A DNA stretch of 64,000 nucleotides, taken from the NCBI GenBank assembly GCA_963737075.1, contig CAVTRI010000002.1, positions 1 to 64,000 of the forward strand, in the 5' to 3' direction. Numbering within the stretch: the first letter of the stretch is position 1; each line of letters starts with the position of its first letter. This DNA is from CAVTRI01 sp963737075. GTDB taxonomy: Bacteria > Actinomycetota > Acidimicrobiia > Acidimicrobiales > Palsa-688. Shown here piece after piece: positions 16,740-24,587 of the stretch. The notes beneath the pieces are model-generated. The model had not been told where the DNA came from. It saw only the letters and a program-made list of their open reading frames with translations, and did not search any database. Position numbers and translations under genes: made by a program.

Positions 16740-17405
16740 CTATTGAGCAACCGACCCTCGTAGCAGAGGGGTGATGGCGGCCAATTCGGTGATCACTGAT
16801 GAGCCCTCGAATGCGAAACCCGCAAGCGCGCGGTCCATCGCCGATCGGTCACGACCGCCGCAGGCGTCAGAGACCACCACTGGAATGAACCCGAGATCCA
16901 TGCCGTGCCGGACGGTGGGCTCGATACCGACCTCCAGGGCGACGCCGACGATCGCGAATGCTGTCATTCCCAGATCGCGGAGCGCCGACCCGAGCGGGGT
17001 CCCCTCGAACGCTGACATTGTGGTCTTGTCCAGGATGGCCTCGTCGGGACGGGGACACATCTCTGGCACCAGCGCGAATTCCGGTGAGTCGCGTAGCAGG
17101 AACTCCTTTAGCTGCGCCGGGGAGTCCACTTGCTGCCAGGCCATCGCCATTCTGAGTCCGAAGACGCCTTTAAGCCGGTTTGGCAGGAACATGTGGCGCA
17201 AGAAGAAGATCGGATAGCCACCGGCGCGAGCCGCCTCCAGCACCTCGACCACTCTGGTGACGATCGCTTTTGCGTCGCCAAGCTGGCTGAGCACCCCGAT
17301 CTGCATGTCGTACACCACAAGCGCCAACCGATCACGGTGGCAAAGATCGCTGAGCGATTCTGGGATGTCACGGGCTGCGCCAAGTTCCACGGTCCATTCA
17401 TACAC
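16740..17405 (-). CDS. Isochorismatase-like hydrolase family protein lacking the usual catalytic Cys
   Basis: From GTG 17405 the product has 221 residues. It starts VYEWTVELGAARDIPESL and contains RLALVVYDMQIGVLSQLGDA (catalytic Asp), GYPIFFLRHMFLP, EAILDKTTMSAFEGTPLGSAL (catalytic Lys), and IVGVALEVGIEPTVRHGMDL. In cysteine hydrolases of this fold (isochorismatase, nicotinamidase, carbamoylases) the last motif holds the nucleophilic Cys two to three residues before the Thr. Here Gly-Ile occupies that place. Asp and Lys are kept, so it may catalyse a Cys-independent reaction as isochorismatases do, or be regulatory. The frame is open far upstream into a sigma-factor remnant, so the start is inferred from family length. 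It ends with TAG. Confidence 0.78.
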   Translation of the reverse strand: MYEWTVELGAARDIPESLSDLCHRDRLALVVYDMQIGVLSQLGDAKAIVTRVVEVLEAARAGGYPIFFLRHMFLPNRLKGVFGLRMAMAWQQVDSPAQLKEFLLRDSPEFALVPEMCPRPDEAILDKTTMSAFEGTPLGSALRDLGMTAFAIVGVALEVGIEPTVRHGMDLGFIPVVVSDACGGRDRSAMDRALAGFAFEGSSVITELAAITPLLRGSVAQ

Positions 17406-17641
17406 CCCCTTGGAGAGACTCCCGCGGTTTTGCCGACGAGCTGCACGGCCGCATAGGGGATGCCTGTAGCGGCTTGGCATCTGCGAGATGTAGCCCGCGA
17501 ATCGGCGTACTGGGGTCATATCGCCCGCGTCTTTTAGGTATGTTTCCCAACGCTGGTATGGGACGGCCTTTCTCCCGATCGAAGTGTGAAATGGGGTAAA
17601 GGCGGGCGTGGGCGGTGGGCGACTTGAGGTCAGCAGAGGGG

Positions 17642-18059
17642 TCAGCCCAGTTGCGGCGGGAGGTCGAAGGCGGGGAACAACCCCGGTTGGGCGAAGAGCG
17701 AGATCCGGGTGATGTGGGTCGAGGTGGTGGCCAGCACAACGATCGAGAATGGGTGGTAGGCCTGGTGTTTCCTTTGCGGTAGGCGCCGGCTGCCAGTTGA
17801 CCGCAGGCGCGTAGTGGGAGATTCTCCAGTCGCCGGGCTGACCAATGGCCTGGGCGGCGATGAAGGGGACGCAGGTCGCCTTGCCGGAGTACCAGTTGGT
17901 GGTTCCGGTGATCTCCAAGATGGCGTCGTCGGCTAGCAGGCGCTCCGTTTCGGCCAGGTCGGAGTTCTCGAAGGCGGCGAGGTAGCGGTCCAGGACGTGG
18001 CGGGCGGCGCGGTCGGTCGGCTCGGCGAGTTCATCGTCGCTCAGCGAGCTGTCAGTCAC
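17642..18059 (-). pseudogene. Remnant of an ECF sigma factor with SnoaL-like C-terminal domain
   Basis: One frame from GTG 18059 reads DELAEPTDRAARHVLDRYLA, AFENSDLAETERLLADDAIL, WYSGKATCVPFIAAQAIGQP and GDWRI. Another frame continues with PFSIVVLATTSTHITRISLF, AQPGLFPAFDLPPQLG and a stop at 17642. Together these match the linker and SnoaL-like domain that ends large ECF sigma factors (SigG/ECF41-like, TIGR02960). The DNA-binding sigma domains are absent, and a frameshift lies near 17770-17800. The break at 18059 abuts the truncated peroxiredoxin reading the other way, marking a rearrangement junction. Confidence 0.65.
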
Positions 18060-18084
18060 GGTCCCCGGCGAGGAGAGTCTTCGA

Positions 18085-18645
18085 GTGCCTGAGACATTCG
18101 ACGGCCAGTTCGGCGTGATGCTGTTCAATCGGGGCGCGTGGTGCCCCTACTGCAACGCCCAGCTGCGCGCCTTCCAGCGCGCCAGCGCCAACCTCGCCGC
18201 CCACGGCGTCCGCCTCGCGTCCTTGTCGGTCGACGACGAAGCCACCACTGCTGGCCTCATCGCCAAGCACGGCCTGACCTTTCCGGTCGGTTTCGGCGCC
18301 GACGCGGGCGCGATCGCCGAGCTGACCGGCGCCTTCGTCAATCCGGACCCGGTGTACCTCCAGGCCACCGGCTTCGTCCTCGACCCGAACGGCAGGGTCG
18401 TCGTCAGCGTCTACTCCAGCGGGGCCATCGGCCGTCTCGTCCCCGAGGACGTAGCCGGGCTGGTCCGCTATCTTCGCGAGCACGCCGCCCAGCCGGCATA
18501 CCCCCGCCGGGAGCCGCTAGGAACCGTGCTGCCCCTCGTCCTAGGCCCACCACCGGCCGTCGGCGGCGGGTTCCAGACCAATGCGACCGCGAGACTGGGC
18601 GGTAACCAACGGCTCATACCCCTGCACGGGAGGGATCATGGATGA
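18085..18645 (+). CDS. AhpC/TSA-type peroxiredoxin-like protein, probably N-terminally truncated
   Basis: The product begins VPETFDGQFGVMLFNRGAWC, so the redox motif WCPYC sits only about 20 residues from the start. It then shows NAQLRAFQRASANLAAHGVR, SLSVDDEATTAGLIAKHGLT, FPVGFGADAGAIAELTGAFV and VYSSGAIGRLVPEDVAGLVR. This is the thioredoxin fold of redoxin/AhpC-TSA proteins, which reduce peroxides through the CxxC/Cp cysteine. Intact relatives usually carry 20-40 more N-terminal residues. The last 45-50 residues (after REHAAQ) look unlike the family and may be run-on into neighbouring DNA. It may still fold, but it lies exactly at a junction with a broken sigma-factor gene. Confidence 0.65.
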   Translation: MPETFDGQFGVMLFNRGAWCPYCNAQLRAFQRASANLAAHGVRLASLSVDDEATTAGLIAKHGLTFPVGFGADAGAIAELTGAFVNPDPVYLQATGFVLDPNGRVVVSVYSSGAIGRLVPEDVAGLVRYLREHAAQPAYPRREPLGTVLPLVLGPPPAVGGGFQTNATARLGGNQRLIPLHGRDHG

Positions 18646-18907
18646 CGACCTTGCATCTCTGACACAACAACAACTTGTCCTGGAGGTGGTCCGCCTCCGT
18701 GACGGCATTCGTCGACATCGCGACAGCACTGGCCACGAGCTCTGCTGGCATCATCCCGAGCTGTGGGGTCTGTTACCCGAAGCGACTGATCCGCTTCCCA
18801 CCGTGCCCGAGTGGCCACAGTTCATGCATGGTTGCATTCGCTATCGGCAGTCACTCGATGACCAGATTCCGACCGCACCGCGCTCGACAGCCGAGTACGA
18901 GCGCTGA
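18638..18907 (+). CDS. Conserved small protein of unknown function (89 aa)
   Basis: ATG with a GGGAGGG site just upstream (18629-18635) gives MDDDLASLTQQQLVLEVVRL, RDGIRRHRDSTGHELCWHHP, ELWGLLPEATDPLPTVPEWP and QFMHGCIRYRQSLDDQ, then a stop. The balanced composition, the coiled N-terminal helix, the HELCWHHPELW block and the PEWPQFMxGCIRYRQSLD end look like a real conserved family seen in soil bacteria, though I cannot name a function. The Cys-His cluster (CWHH) could bind metal. It overlaps the end of the peroxiredoxin reading frame by 8 bases. Confidence 0.65.
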   Translation: MDDDLASLTQQQLVLEVVRLRDGIRRHRDSTGHELCWHHPELWGLLPEATDPLPTVPEWPQFMHGCIRYRQSLDDQIPTAPRSTAEYER

Positions 18908-18915
18908 CGTTCGAT

Positions 18916-19067
18916 TTGGGAGAGTTCTGCGAGACCGACCAGATCCGCCGACTACGCCAAGCCGGCCACACCTGGGCGGAGATCGCGGCTGCGCGGGCGT
19001 CAGCTTCCACGCGTTGCACAAGCAGCACGCTCAAGCGTTGCGAGTGGCTGAGGCGGCGTCGAAGTAG
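18916..19067 (+). pseudogene. Frameshifted helix-turn-helix fragment
   Basis: One frame reads MGEFCETDQIRRLRQAGHTW AEIAAA and another continues GVSFHALHKQHAQALRVAEA and a stop. Joined, they resemble the small actinobacterial helix-turn-helix pattern in which LRxAGxTWAEIAxALGVSxQAxHKKHAxRL forms the DNA-reading unit. A one- or two-base shift within the turn breaks it. It follows the 89-aa protein by a few bases and may once have been part of it or of a nearby regulator. Confidence 0.5.
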
Positions 19068-19144
19068 CTGGTTGCAGCTGCCAGACCGCTACGGCGTGGT
19101 CGCTGACCTTCGGTACTCCGTATCGGCCATGATTCCCGTTGCGA

Positions 19145-19591
19145 TCACGGCGCCTGGACCGCGACTTTGAGCCCGTAGGGCTGTCCAAGCTCGACGAGCT
19201 TGGACAGGTCGGGGCTGTCGGGCGAAAGTTCGCGATCGAAGTCGGCGAACATCAGCGAGGCACCCTCGCGGGAGGTCATCGAGATCATCACTCCGCCTCC
19301 TGGCCCGAACCGGAACCAGTGGGTGGTCCCGGCGGGCAGGTGCACCAGGGTGCCCGGCCTGGCAGTCGCTTCTTCGCTGTCGATGCCAAAGGTGATGTCG
19401 CCTTCGAGCACGTAGAAGCTCTCGTCCCAGGGATGGCTGTGGGGTGGAGGCCCGCTGCCTTCGGGGCCGGCTTGGCGGAAGATCTCGTAACTCCTGGTCT
19501 GGGCGCCCGAGGCGAGCACGGTGATCTCTTCCCCCACCACCTTGAACGGTTGCGGGGCCAGGTGGGGTGAAACTAAGAACGGTTCTGGCAT
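19145..19591 (-). CDS. Cupin domain protein
   Basis: From the ATG at 19589-19591 (preceded by AAGGAGGCG) the product has 148 residues: MPEPFLVSPHLAPQPFKVVG, then EIFRQAGPEGSGPPPHSHPW, DESFYVLEGDITFGIDSEEA and LVHLPAGTTHWFRFGPGGGV. The GPPPHSHPWDESFYVLEGDI block and PAGTTHWF are the two cupin motifs with metal ligands His, His, Glu and His. It is a single-domain conserved-barrel protein, possibly a dioxygenase, isomerase or ligand sensor; substrate unknown. An upstream in-frame ATG (19648) is less likely because it lacks a site. It lies beside the large STAND-LuxR regulator on the same strand but is transcribed separately. Confidence 0.82.
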   Translation of the reverse strand: MPEPFLVSPHLAPQPFKVVGEEITVLASGAQTRSYEIFRQAGPEGSGPPPHSHPWDESFYVLEGDITFGIDSEEATARPGTLVHLPAGTTHWFRFGPGGGVMISMTSREGASLMFADFDRELSPDSPDLSKLVELGQPYGLKVAVQAP

Positions 19592-19723
19592 GAGTTCGCC
19601 TCCTTGTTGCTGAGATGACGGCCCATGACGAGATACCGTGACCGCCATATGAAGACGGCGCCAGTATCACCCTCGCTGGGAGCGTAAGGCATCGGCAGGA
19701 TCACGGCATTTAGCCGGCTCTCG

Positions 19724-22603
19724 CTACGTACTTAAAGGCAGTATGGGTGCGGCCGCGTAGGCGGCGAGCGCGACGCGGTTTGGGCTGTCGGTTTTTGCCA
19801 GCAGCCGCTCGACGTGCTTGTCGACTGTGCGCGGAGAGAGGTAGAGCCGGGCGGCGATCTGGCGATTGGTCAGGCCTTCGGCGAGCAGGAGGAGCACGTC
19901 CATCTCGCGCGAGCTCACCCCGGCCGTCGCCAGGTGTGGCGCGACTGTTGCGTGGCCGCGGCCGCGGCGGGGTACCGGCCGCCCGGCGGCGCGCAGCAGC
20001 GCCCGGGCGGCCTCGGCGGGAGGGGTGGTGCCAGCGGTGGCGAAGAACGCGATCGCCGCCCCTAGCAGTCTCTCGCCCGTCGGCGACCCTGCTGCCAGCA
20101 GGCGTTCGCCCACGTGGCGGTGGGCGATCGCCCGAAACCACGGGGTCGGCTCGAGCAGCGGTTCGGCCCGCGCGAGCAACGCATCGGCAGCATCGAGGTC
20201 TCCGTCAGTGGCGACGATGAGGGCGGCCCGGGCGGTGAGGCAAAGGCCGGCGATCGTCGGCTGCCAAAGCACACGCCTGTGCTCGAGTCGTTCGTACGCT
20301 GCCTCGAACCCGCTCGGATCCCGCAAGGCAGCCAACAGCGCCCACAGGCCGAGGTAGGGGCGCGGCTCCAGCCTTTGGCGACACCAGAGATTTGCCGCCC
20401 CCTCCACTGCTGTCCAAGCGGCCTTGAGGTCCTCGCGACCCAGCGCCAGTGCCGCACGGACATGACCGTTCATTAGCGCGCAGCCACGCGGGTTACTACC
20501 GATTATCGGCTCCGCCTCGGCCAGCAGCCGCTCCGCGTGCTCAGAGTTTCCGGTCAGGGCGGCGGCCCATGCCTCCTTGATCAGGCCGGCGGCGAGCACC
20601 CACCCGAGCCGGTAGCGGCGTCCGAGCGCGACCGTGTTCGCAGCCCACGCTCGCCCGTCCTCCAGCTCGAACCGCAGCACGCTCAGCATCGCCAGGTCAT
20701 GCGTTGATGCCGCCGCGAGCGCCGCCATGCCAGCATCGAGTGCCGCCTCACGCGCGAGCGCCACCCGTTCGGGCGAGCCGACGCTCAGCACGTCCAGACC
20801 GCCAAGCGCAGCCAGGGCCCGCGCTCGCAGCGTCGCCAGCGTTTTGTGTTCGGCGAGTGCCAAGGCCCGAGAGAACAGTGCCTCGGCCCGCTGCACGTCG
20901 GCCGCGGCCGCGCTCTCGCCGGCGAGCAGCCAGGCCTCGCAGGCGGTCGCGTCATCGGCGGCCGCGGCGGCCCGCACGGCCACCGAACGCGCAATGCGCT
21001 CGGCCTCCGCATACCGAAAGCGGCCCAGCGCAATGCTCGCCGCCACCAGCTCCCGCCGCTCGCCCACCGGCGAGCCAGCGCAGGCGTGCGCCGCGTTGAG
21101 CCGCCGCTCGGCCTCATCCCAGTCCAAGCGAATCAACGCCGCCTGGGCAAGCGCAAGGTGCACCCGGGCCTCCTCAGGCTCACCGGCGAGCGCAAAAGAC
21201 AGCCGCTCGCCCAGCTCCCACGCCCGCCCGAAACGCCCGGCTGCGACCAGCGACTCGAGCAGCTCGAGTTGCACCACCCGCTCAGCGCTATCGTCCGCGA
21301 GCAGGACCGCCCGCTCGAGAGCCTCGACGGCCGCGCCGAGAGCACCATCGCAACACGCACGTTCGCTCGCGACACGAAGCAGCGCCACTGCCCGATCATG
21401 CCGCCCCCCAAGCTGCGCCAGCTCCACGGCCAGACCACACCACCCTCCAGGCACCCCTGGATGGGCTGCCTCCACCGCGGCCAGCGCCGCGCCGGCGAGT
21501 GCACGCCGCTCGGGCGGCGGCGTGCACTCAAGCACCGCGTCGCGCACCAGCGCATGACGAAACCGCATCTGATCCATCCCCAGCTCGCGGTCGGCCTCCA
21601 CCAAGCGGGCGTCTCCGCACGCGCGCAGAGCGGCCCCGACCTCACTGCCGGATAGGCCGGTGCACGCCGACAGCAGCGCCGTGTCGAAGCTGCGGCCCAG
21701 CACCGCCGCCGCAGCCAGCACAACCGGGGCCGGATACGTCAGCGTCGCCACCCTCTCTTCGACGATTGCCACCAAGCTCGACGGCAACTGGAGACCAACT
21801 GGCTCGTCCGCCTGCCACTGCGAACCCTGTTGGCGCAGGGCGCCGGCCGCGATCAGCCCCCCAAGCAACTCCTCGACAAACAACGGCAGCCCCTCCGCTG
21901 TCGCCTGCAACAGTCGAAAAACCGAATCCGGCACCGCGCCCCCCAGCCGAGCCGCAACCAACCCGAGCACCTCATCCTGGGCAAGCCGCCCAAGCTCGAG
22001 CCAACGCACCGCTCCCCGCCGCGCCAACTCACGCAACGACCCTAGAGGCGCCGACAGTTCATCATCGCGCACCGTCCCCACCAGCAGCAGCCGCTCGGTG
22101 CCAACGTTCTCAGCTAAATACTCCACCAGCGCAAGCGAGTCGGGATCTGCCCACTGCAGATCGTCCAACCCAAGCAGGACACCGCTCGCACCCCCGAGCA
22201 GCCGGAGCAGTCGCAGCACCCCTTCGGCAAGAAAGACGAGCTCCGGCGGCCTGTCGCTCGTCCGCTCGAACCATCCAGGCAACATGTGCGCCAGCGCCGG
22301 CGCGAAGCTCCGCAAACTCGCCTCAGGCACCGCTCGCTCACGCAGGCCACCCGCCAACGCCTCCGCCACTGGGCGAAACGGCGCCTGCCCCGCTCCGGAC
22401 GTCGCCCGCCCACGCAGCACCAGCATCCCCTCGCCCCGCGCCCGCAGCGATGCCTCCGCCAACAACCGCGATTTCCCTATCCCCGCCTCCCCCGCCACGA
22501 TAAACGCGGACCCAGCGCTGTCGCGGCAATCGGCCGCACCACGCTCGAGCACACCAAGCTCGGCCTTCCGGGCAACGAACACCCCCGGAACAAGCTCCAC
22601 CAC
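19724..22603 (-). CDS. Large STAND ATPase transcriptional regulator, LuxR family (LAL type)
   Basis: About 959 residues from GTG 22603. The N-terminus VVELVPGVFVARKAELGVLE is typical of LAL regulators. Walker A is VAGEAGIGKSRLLAEASLRA; a Walker B-like GVLLGLDDLQWADPDSLAL follows. A long alpha-helical, TPR-like middle rich in Ala, Arg and Glu spans several hundred residues. The C-terminal LuxR helix-turn-helix is GVSSREMDVLLLLAEGLTNR QIAARLYLSPRTVDKHVERL. Such proteins couple ATP and ligand or protein sensing to activation of nearby genes. It diverges from the PIG-L deacetylase cluster, its most plausible target. The frame opens further upstream to 22816, but that stretch does not look like protein. 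Confidence 0.87.
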   Translation of the reverse strand: MVELVPGVFVARKAELGVLERGAADCRDSAGSAFIVAGEAGIGKSRLLAEASLRARGEGMLVLRGRATSGAGQAPFRPVAEALAGGLRERAVPEASLRSFAPALAHMLPGWFERTSDRPPELVFLAEGVLRLLRLLGGASGVLLGLDDLQWADPDSLALVEYLAENVGTERLLLVGTVRDDELSAPLGSLRELARRGAVRWLELGRLAQDEVLGLVAARLGGAVPDSVFRLLQATAEGLPLFVEELLGGLIAAGALRQQGSQWQADEPVGLQLPSSLVAIVEERVATLTYPAPVVLAAAAVLGRSFDTALLSACTGLSGSEVGAALRACGDARLVEADRELGMDQMRFRHALVRDAVLECTPPPERRALAGAALAAVEAAHPGVPGGWCGLAVELAQLGGRHDRAVALLRVASERACCDGALGAAVEALERAVLLADDSAERVVQLELLESLVAAGRFGRAWELGERLSFALAGEPEEARVHLALAQAALIRLDWDEAERRLNAAHACAGSPVGERRELVAASIALGRFRYAEAERIARSVAVRAAAAADDATACEAWLLAGESAAAADVQRAEALFSRALALAEHKTLATLRARALAALGGLDVLSVGSPERVALAREAALDAGMAALAAASTHDLAMLSVLRFELEDGRAWAANTVALGRRYRLGWVLAAGLIKEAWAAALTGNSEHAERLLAEAEPIIGSNPRGCALMNGHVRAALALGREDLKAAWTAVEGAANLWCRQRLEPRPYLGLWALLAALRDPSGFEAAYERLEHRRVLWQPTIAGLCLTARAALIVATDGDLDAADALLARAEPLLEPTPWFRAIAHRHVGERLLAAGSPTGERLLGAAIAFFATAGTTPPAEAARALLRAAGRPVPRRGRGHATVAPHLATAGVSSREMDVLLLLAEGLTNRQIAARLYLSPRTVDKHVERLLAKTDSPNRVALAAYAAAPILPLST

Positions 22604-22808
22604 GCCTGGATGATGCCACACCCCCTTCTCAGACGTAGCAGCGCCAACCCAGGATGTCGGGTATCCGTTCCAGGTCGGCGGTTGTGTCGATCGATCCAGC
22701 ACATAGATACCCGCACCGGACACCGGTGCACACCTACCCGGAAGCGAAAAACAGATCGGCTGGTTAGCCCTCCGCTGTGGCCGGCCTGCCAACCGATAGA
22801 CAGGGCGC

Positions 22809-23618
22809 ATGTCCAACGAGTGCAGCCGGCGGTTCGTCCGTCGAATGGAGCGGGTCCTCGCCCCCGTTTGGGCGCGTTGTGTTCAGGCGGCAGCAGTTCC
22901 CGCCGACCTTGGTCGGATGTCGGTGTCCCGGTGCTTGGTGCTGGCGCCGCATCCCGACGACGAGACCCTTGGCTGTGGAGCCACCATTGTCCAGTTGCTA
23001 CGTCGCGACGCTCGTGTGCGGGTCGTCGTGGCCACCGACGGTCGATACGGCGGTGGTGCCGGGCAGCCCGAGGAGCGCGCACACCTGCGGGCGGAAGAGC
23101 TGCGGCGGGCCACCTCGGTGCTCGGGCTGACGGCGACCGACGTGAACCGATGGGAGCTCGAAGACGGGACGCTGGCGGAACGGCCAAAGGAGCGGGCCGA
23201 CGCGGTGACAGATGAGCTGAGCACCTTCCGGCCGGACCTGGTCCTTGTCACCGCCTCCGTCGAGCCCCACCCTGACCACGCCGCGTTGGGATCGGCCGCC
23301 CGGCGAGCCCGTCAGCTGCGGGACACTGCCATTTGGGAGTACATGATCTGGGGTTGGGTGTGGCCGATCGAGCTCGCGGGACGGGCGGCAGACGCACGTC
23401 GCGAGCGCGCCGGCTACCGCCGGCCGGTATCCGTTCACACCACTGGAGTGCTTGACACCAAAAAGCGCGCGATCGCCTGCTATCCCTCGCAGCTCGCAGC
23501 GTCGGCGAGGACACTCGGCCTTCGCGCAGGCGACCGCAACGGCCCGCTCGAGGCGCACCTGTTACGGCACCTCCTTCAGCCGACTGAGATCTTCTTTCCC
23601 GCGCCGGGAGACGGATGA
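22809..23618 (+). CDS. PIG-L family deacetylase
   Basis: A 269-residue GlcNAc-PI de-N-acetylase-like zinc hydrolase. The diagnostic LVLAPHPDDETLGCGATIVQ lies near residues 43-62 with the HPDD zinc/catalytic motif, and VTASVEPHPDHAALG supplies the later zinc His. VVVATDGRYGGGAG and REERA-like elements are also typical. Family members (MshB, BshB, PIG-L) remove acetyl from N-acetylglucosamine conjugates. It heads a set with an acyl-CoA dehydrogenase-like protein, a NodS-like methyltransferase and a GT2 glycosyltransferase. This suggests assembly or editing of an amino-sugar-containing glycoconjugate. The set is interrupted by an antisense Rieske gene. Confidence 0.88.
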   Translation: MSNECSRRFVRRMERVLAPVWARCVQAAAVPADLGRMSVSRCLVLAPHPDDETLGCGATIVQLLRRDARVRVVVATDGRYGGGAGQPEERAHLRAEELRRATSVLGLTATDVNRWELEDGTLAERPKERADAVTDELSTFRPDLVLVTASVEPHPDHAALGSAARRARQLRDTAIWEYMIWGWVWPIELAGRAADARRERAGYRRPVSVHTTGVLDTKKRAIACYPSQLAASARTLGLRAGDRNGPLEAHLLRHLLQPTEIFFPAPGDG

Positions 23619-23629
23619 GGAGAAGACGA

Positions 23630-24472
23630 CTACCCGTCGGACGAGCGGACCTCGATCCGTCCGTCAGCTTCCCGCACCTGGTAAGTGACCTGGGGGCTGG
23701 CCGCCGGCCCCCGTCGAACCGCACCGTCAACCAGCGAAAACACGCTCCCATGAGCCGGACAGGTCACGCAGCCGTCTCCGAGTTCCCCGTCGGCCAATCC
23801 CCAGCCAGCATGCGAGCAACGGTCAGCGAGGGCGTGCACGCGGCCGGCGATTCGCACGAGCAGCACGGGGAACGGCCCGGGGTCCACCCGGACCAATTGT
23901 GCTTCTGGGACGTCGACACTGGCGGCGACGTCCGTCCAATCCTCCAGTCGAGGCTGAAAGGCGGTGTGGTCGACTCCGACACCGAGCACATAGGAGAGGT
24001 GGCCGCCCAGGTAGCTACTGGCCCCCATGGTCCCGAGCCCGAGGAGCCCCCAAGCGCGGCCACGGCCCTGGCCCCGGCGGCGGAAGGACTTCCAGAAGCA
24101 CCCGAGGGCGACGAGATTGCCGGCGGCATGCACCAGGCCGATCCGCCGGCCGTCCTCATATACGTCGATCCAGTCGTTAAGCCCCGCGGTCGCAGTCGGG
24201 GCCGCGGCCAGCAGCCCGATCCCGACCAGACGGCGGGCCGCCGCCTTTGACCTCGGGGCGGCAAGGTCGACGAGCGTGGCGGCGCTGAACGCTCCGATCG
24301 CCACATCGGTAAGCAAAGGGTGCAGCCGGTGTCCCAGCCAAACCCCGCTCAGGGCGTTTTTCACCGGCGTGCGATTGAGCGGGCGCCGGACGACGGCCTC
24401 CACTTGCTGGGCGACGGGATCAAGCCTCCGCCACTGGCCCAACTGTCGAACCGCAGGTGTCAACGCTGCCAC
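23630..24472 (-). CDS. DUF2231 membrane domain fused to a Rieske [2Fe-2S] domain
   Basis: A 280-residue protein with two parts. Residues ~1-170 carry about four hydrophobic segments of the DUF2231 type: LSGVWLGHRLHPLLTDVAIG, AFSAATLVDLAAP, LVGIGLLAAAPTATAGLNDW, and a later GASSYLGGHLSYVLGVGV. Residues ~180-280 form a Rieske domain with ADRCSHAGWGL (CxH) and GCVTCPAHGSVFSL (CxxH), the four cluster ligands. DUF2231-Rieske fusions are probable membrane redox proteins. It runs antisense inside the PIG-L/acyl-CoA dehydrogenase/methyltransferase/glycosyltransferase set and ends 11 bases from the PIG-L stop, so it may be a later insertion or a redox partner of the dehydrogenase. Confidence 0.86.
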   Translation of the reverse strand: MAALTPAVRQLGQWRRLDPVAQQVEAVVRRPLNRTPVKNALSGVWLGHRLHPLLTDVAIGAFSAATLVDLAAPRSKAAARRLVGIGLLAAAPTATAGLNDWIDVYEDGRRIGLVHAAGNLVALGCFWKSFRRRGQGRGRAWGLLGLGTMGASSYLGGHLSYVLGVGVDHTAFQPRLEDWTDVAASVDVPEAQLVRVDPGPFPVLLVRIAGRVHALADRCSHAGWGLADGELGDGCVTCPAHGSVFSLVDGAVRRGPAASPQVTYQVREADGRIEVRSSDG

Positions 24473-24587
24473 CGTGCACCTCCTCCTCGTCCGATGGTCA
24501 CGGGCCGACCGCTTGGCGAAGTTTCTTCCCCATCAGGCTCTGGGTAACACGGGTCTTTGACCGAGTGCTGTATATGAAAGACGAAAA

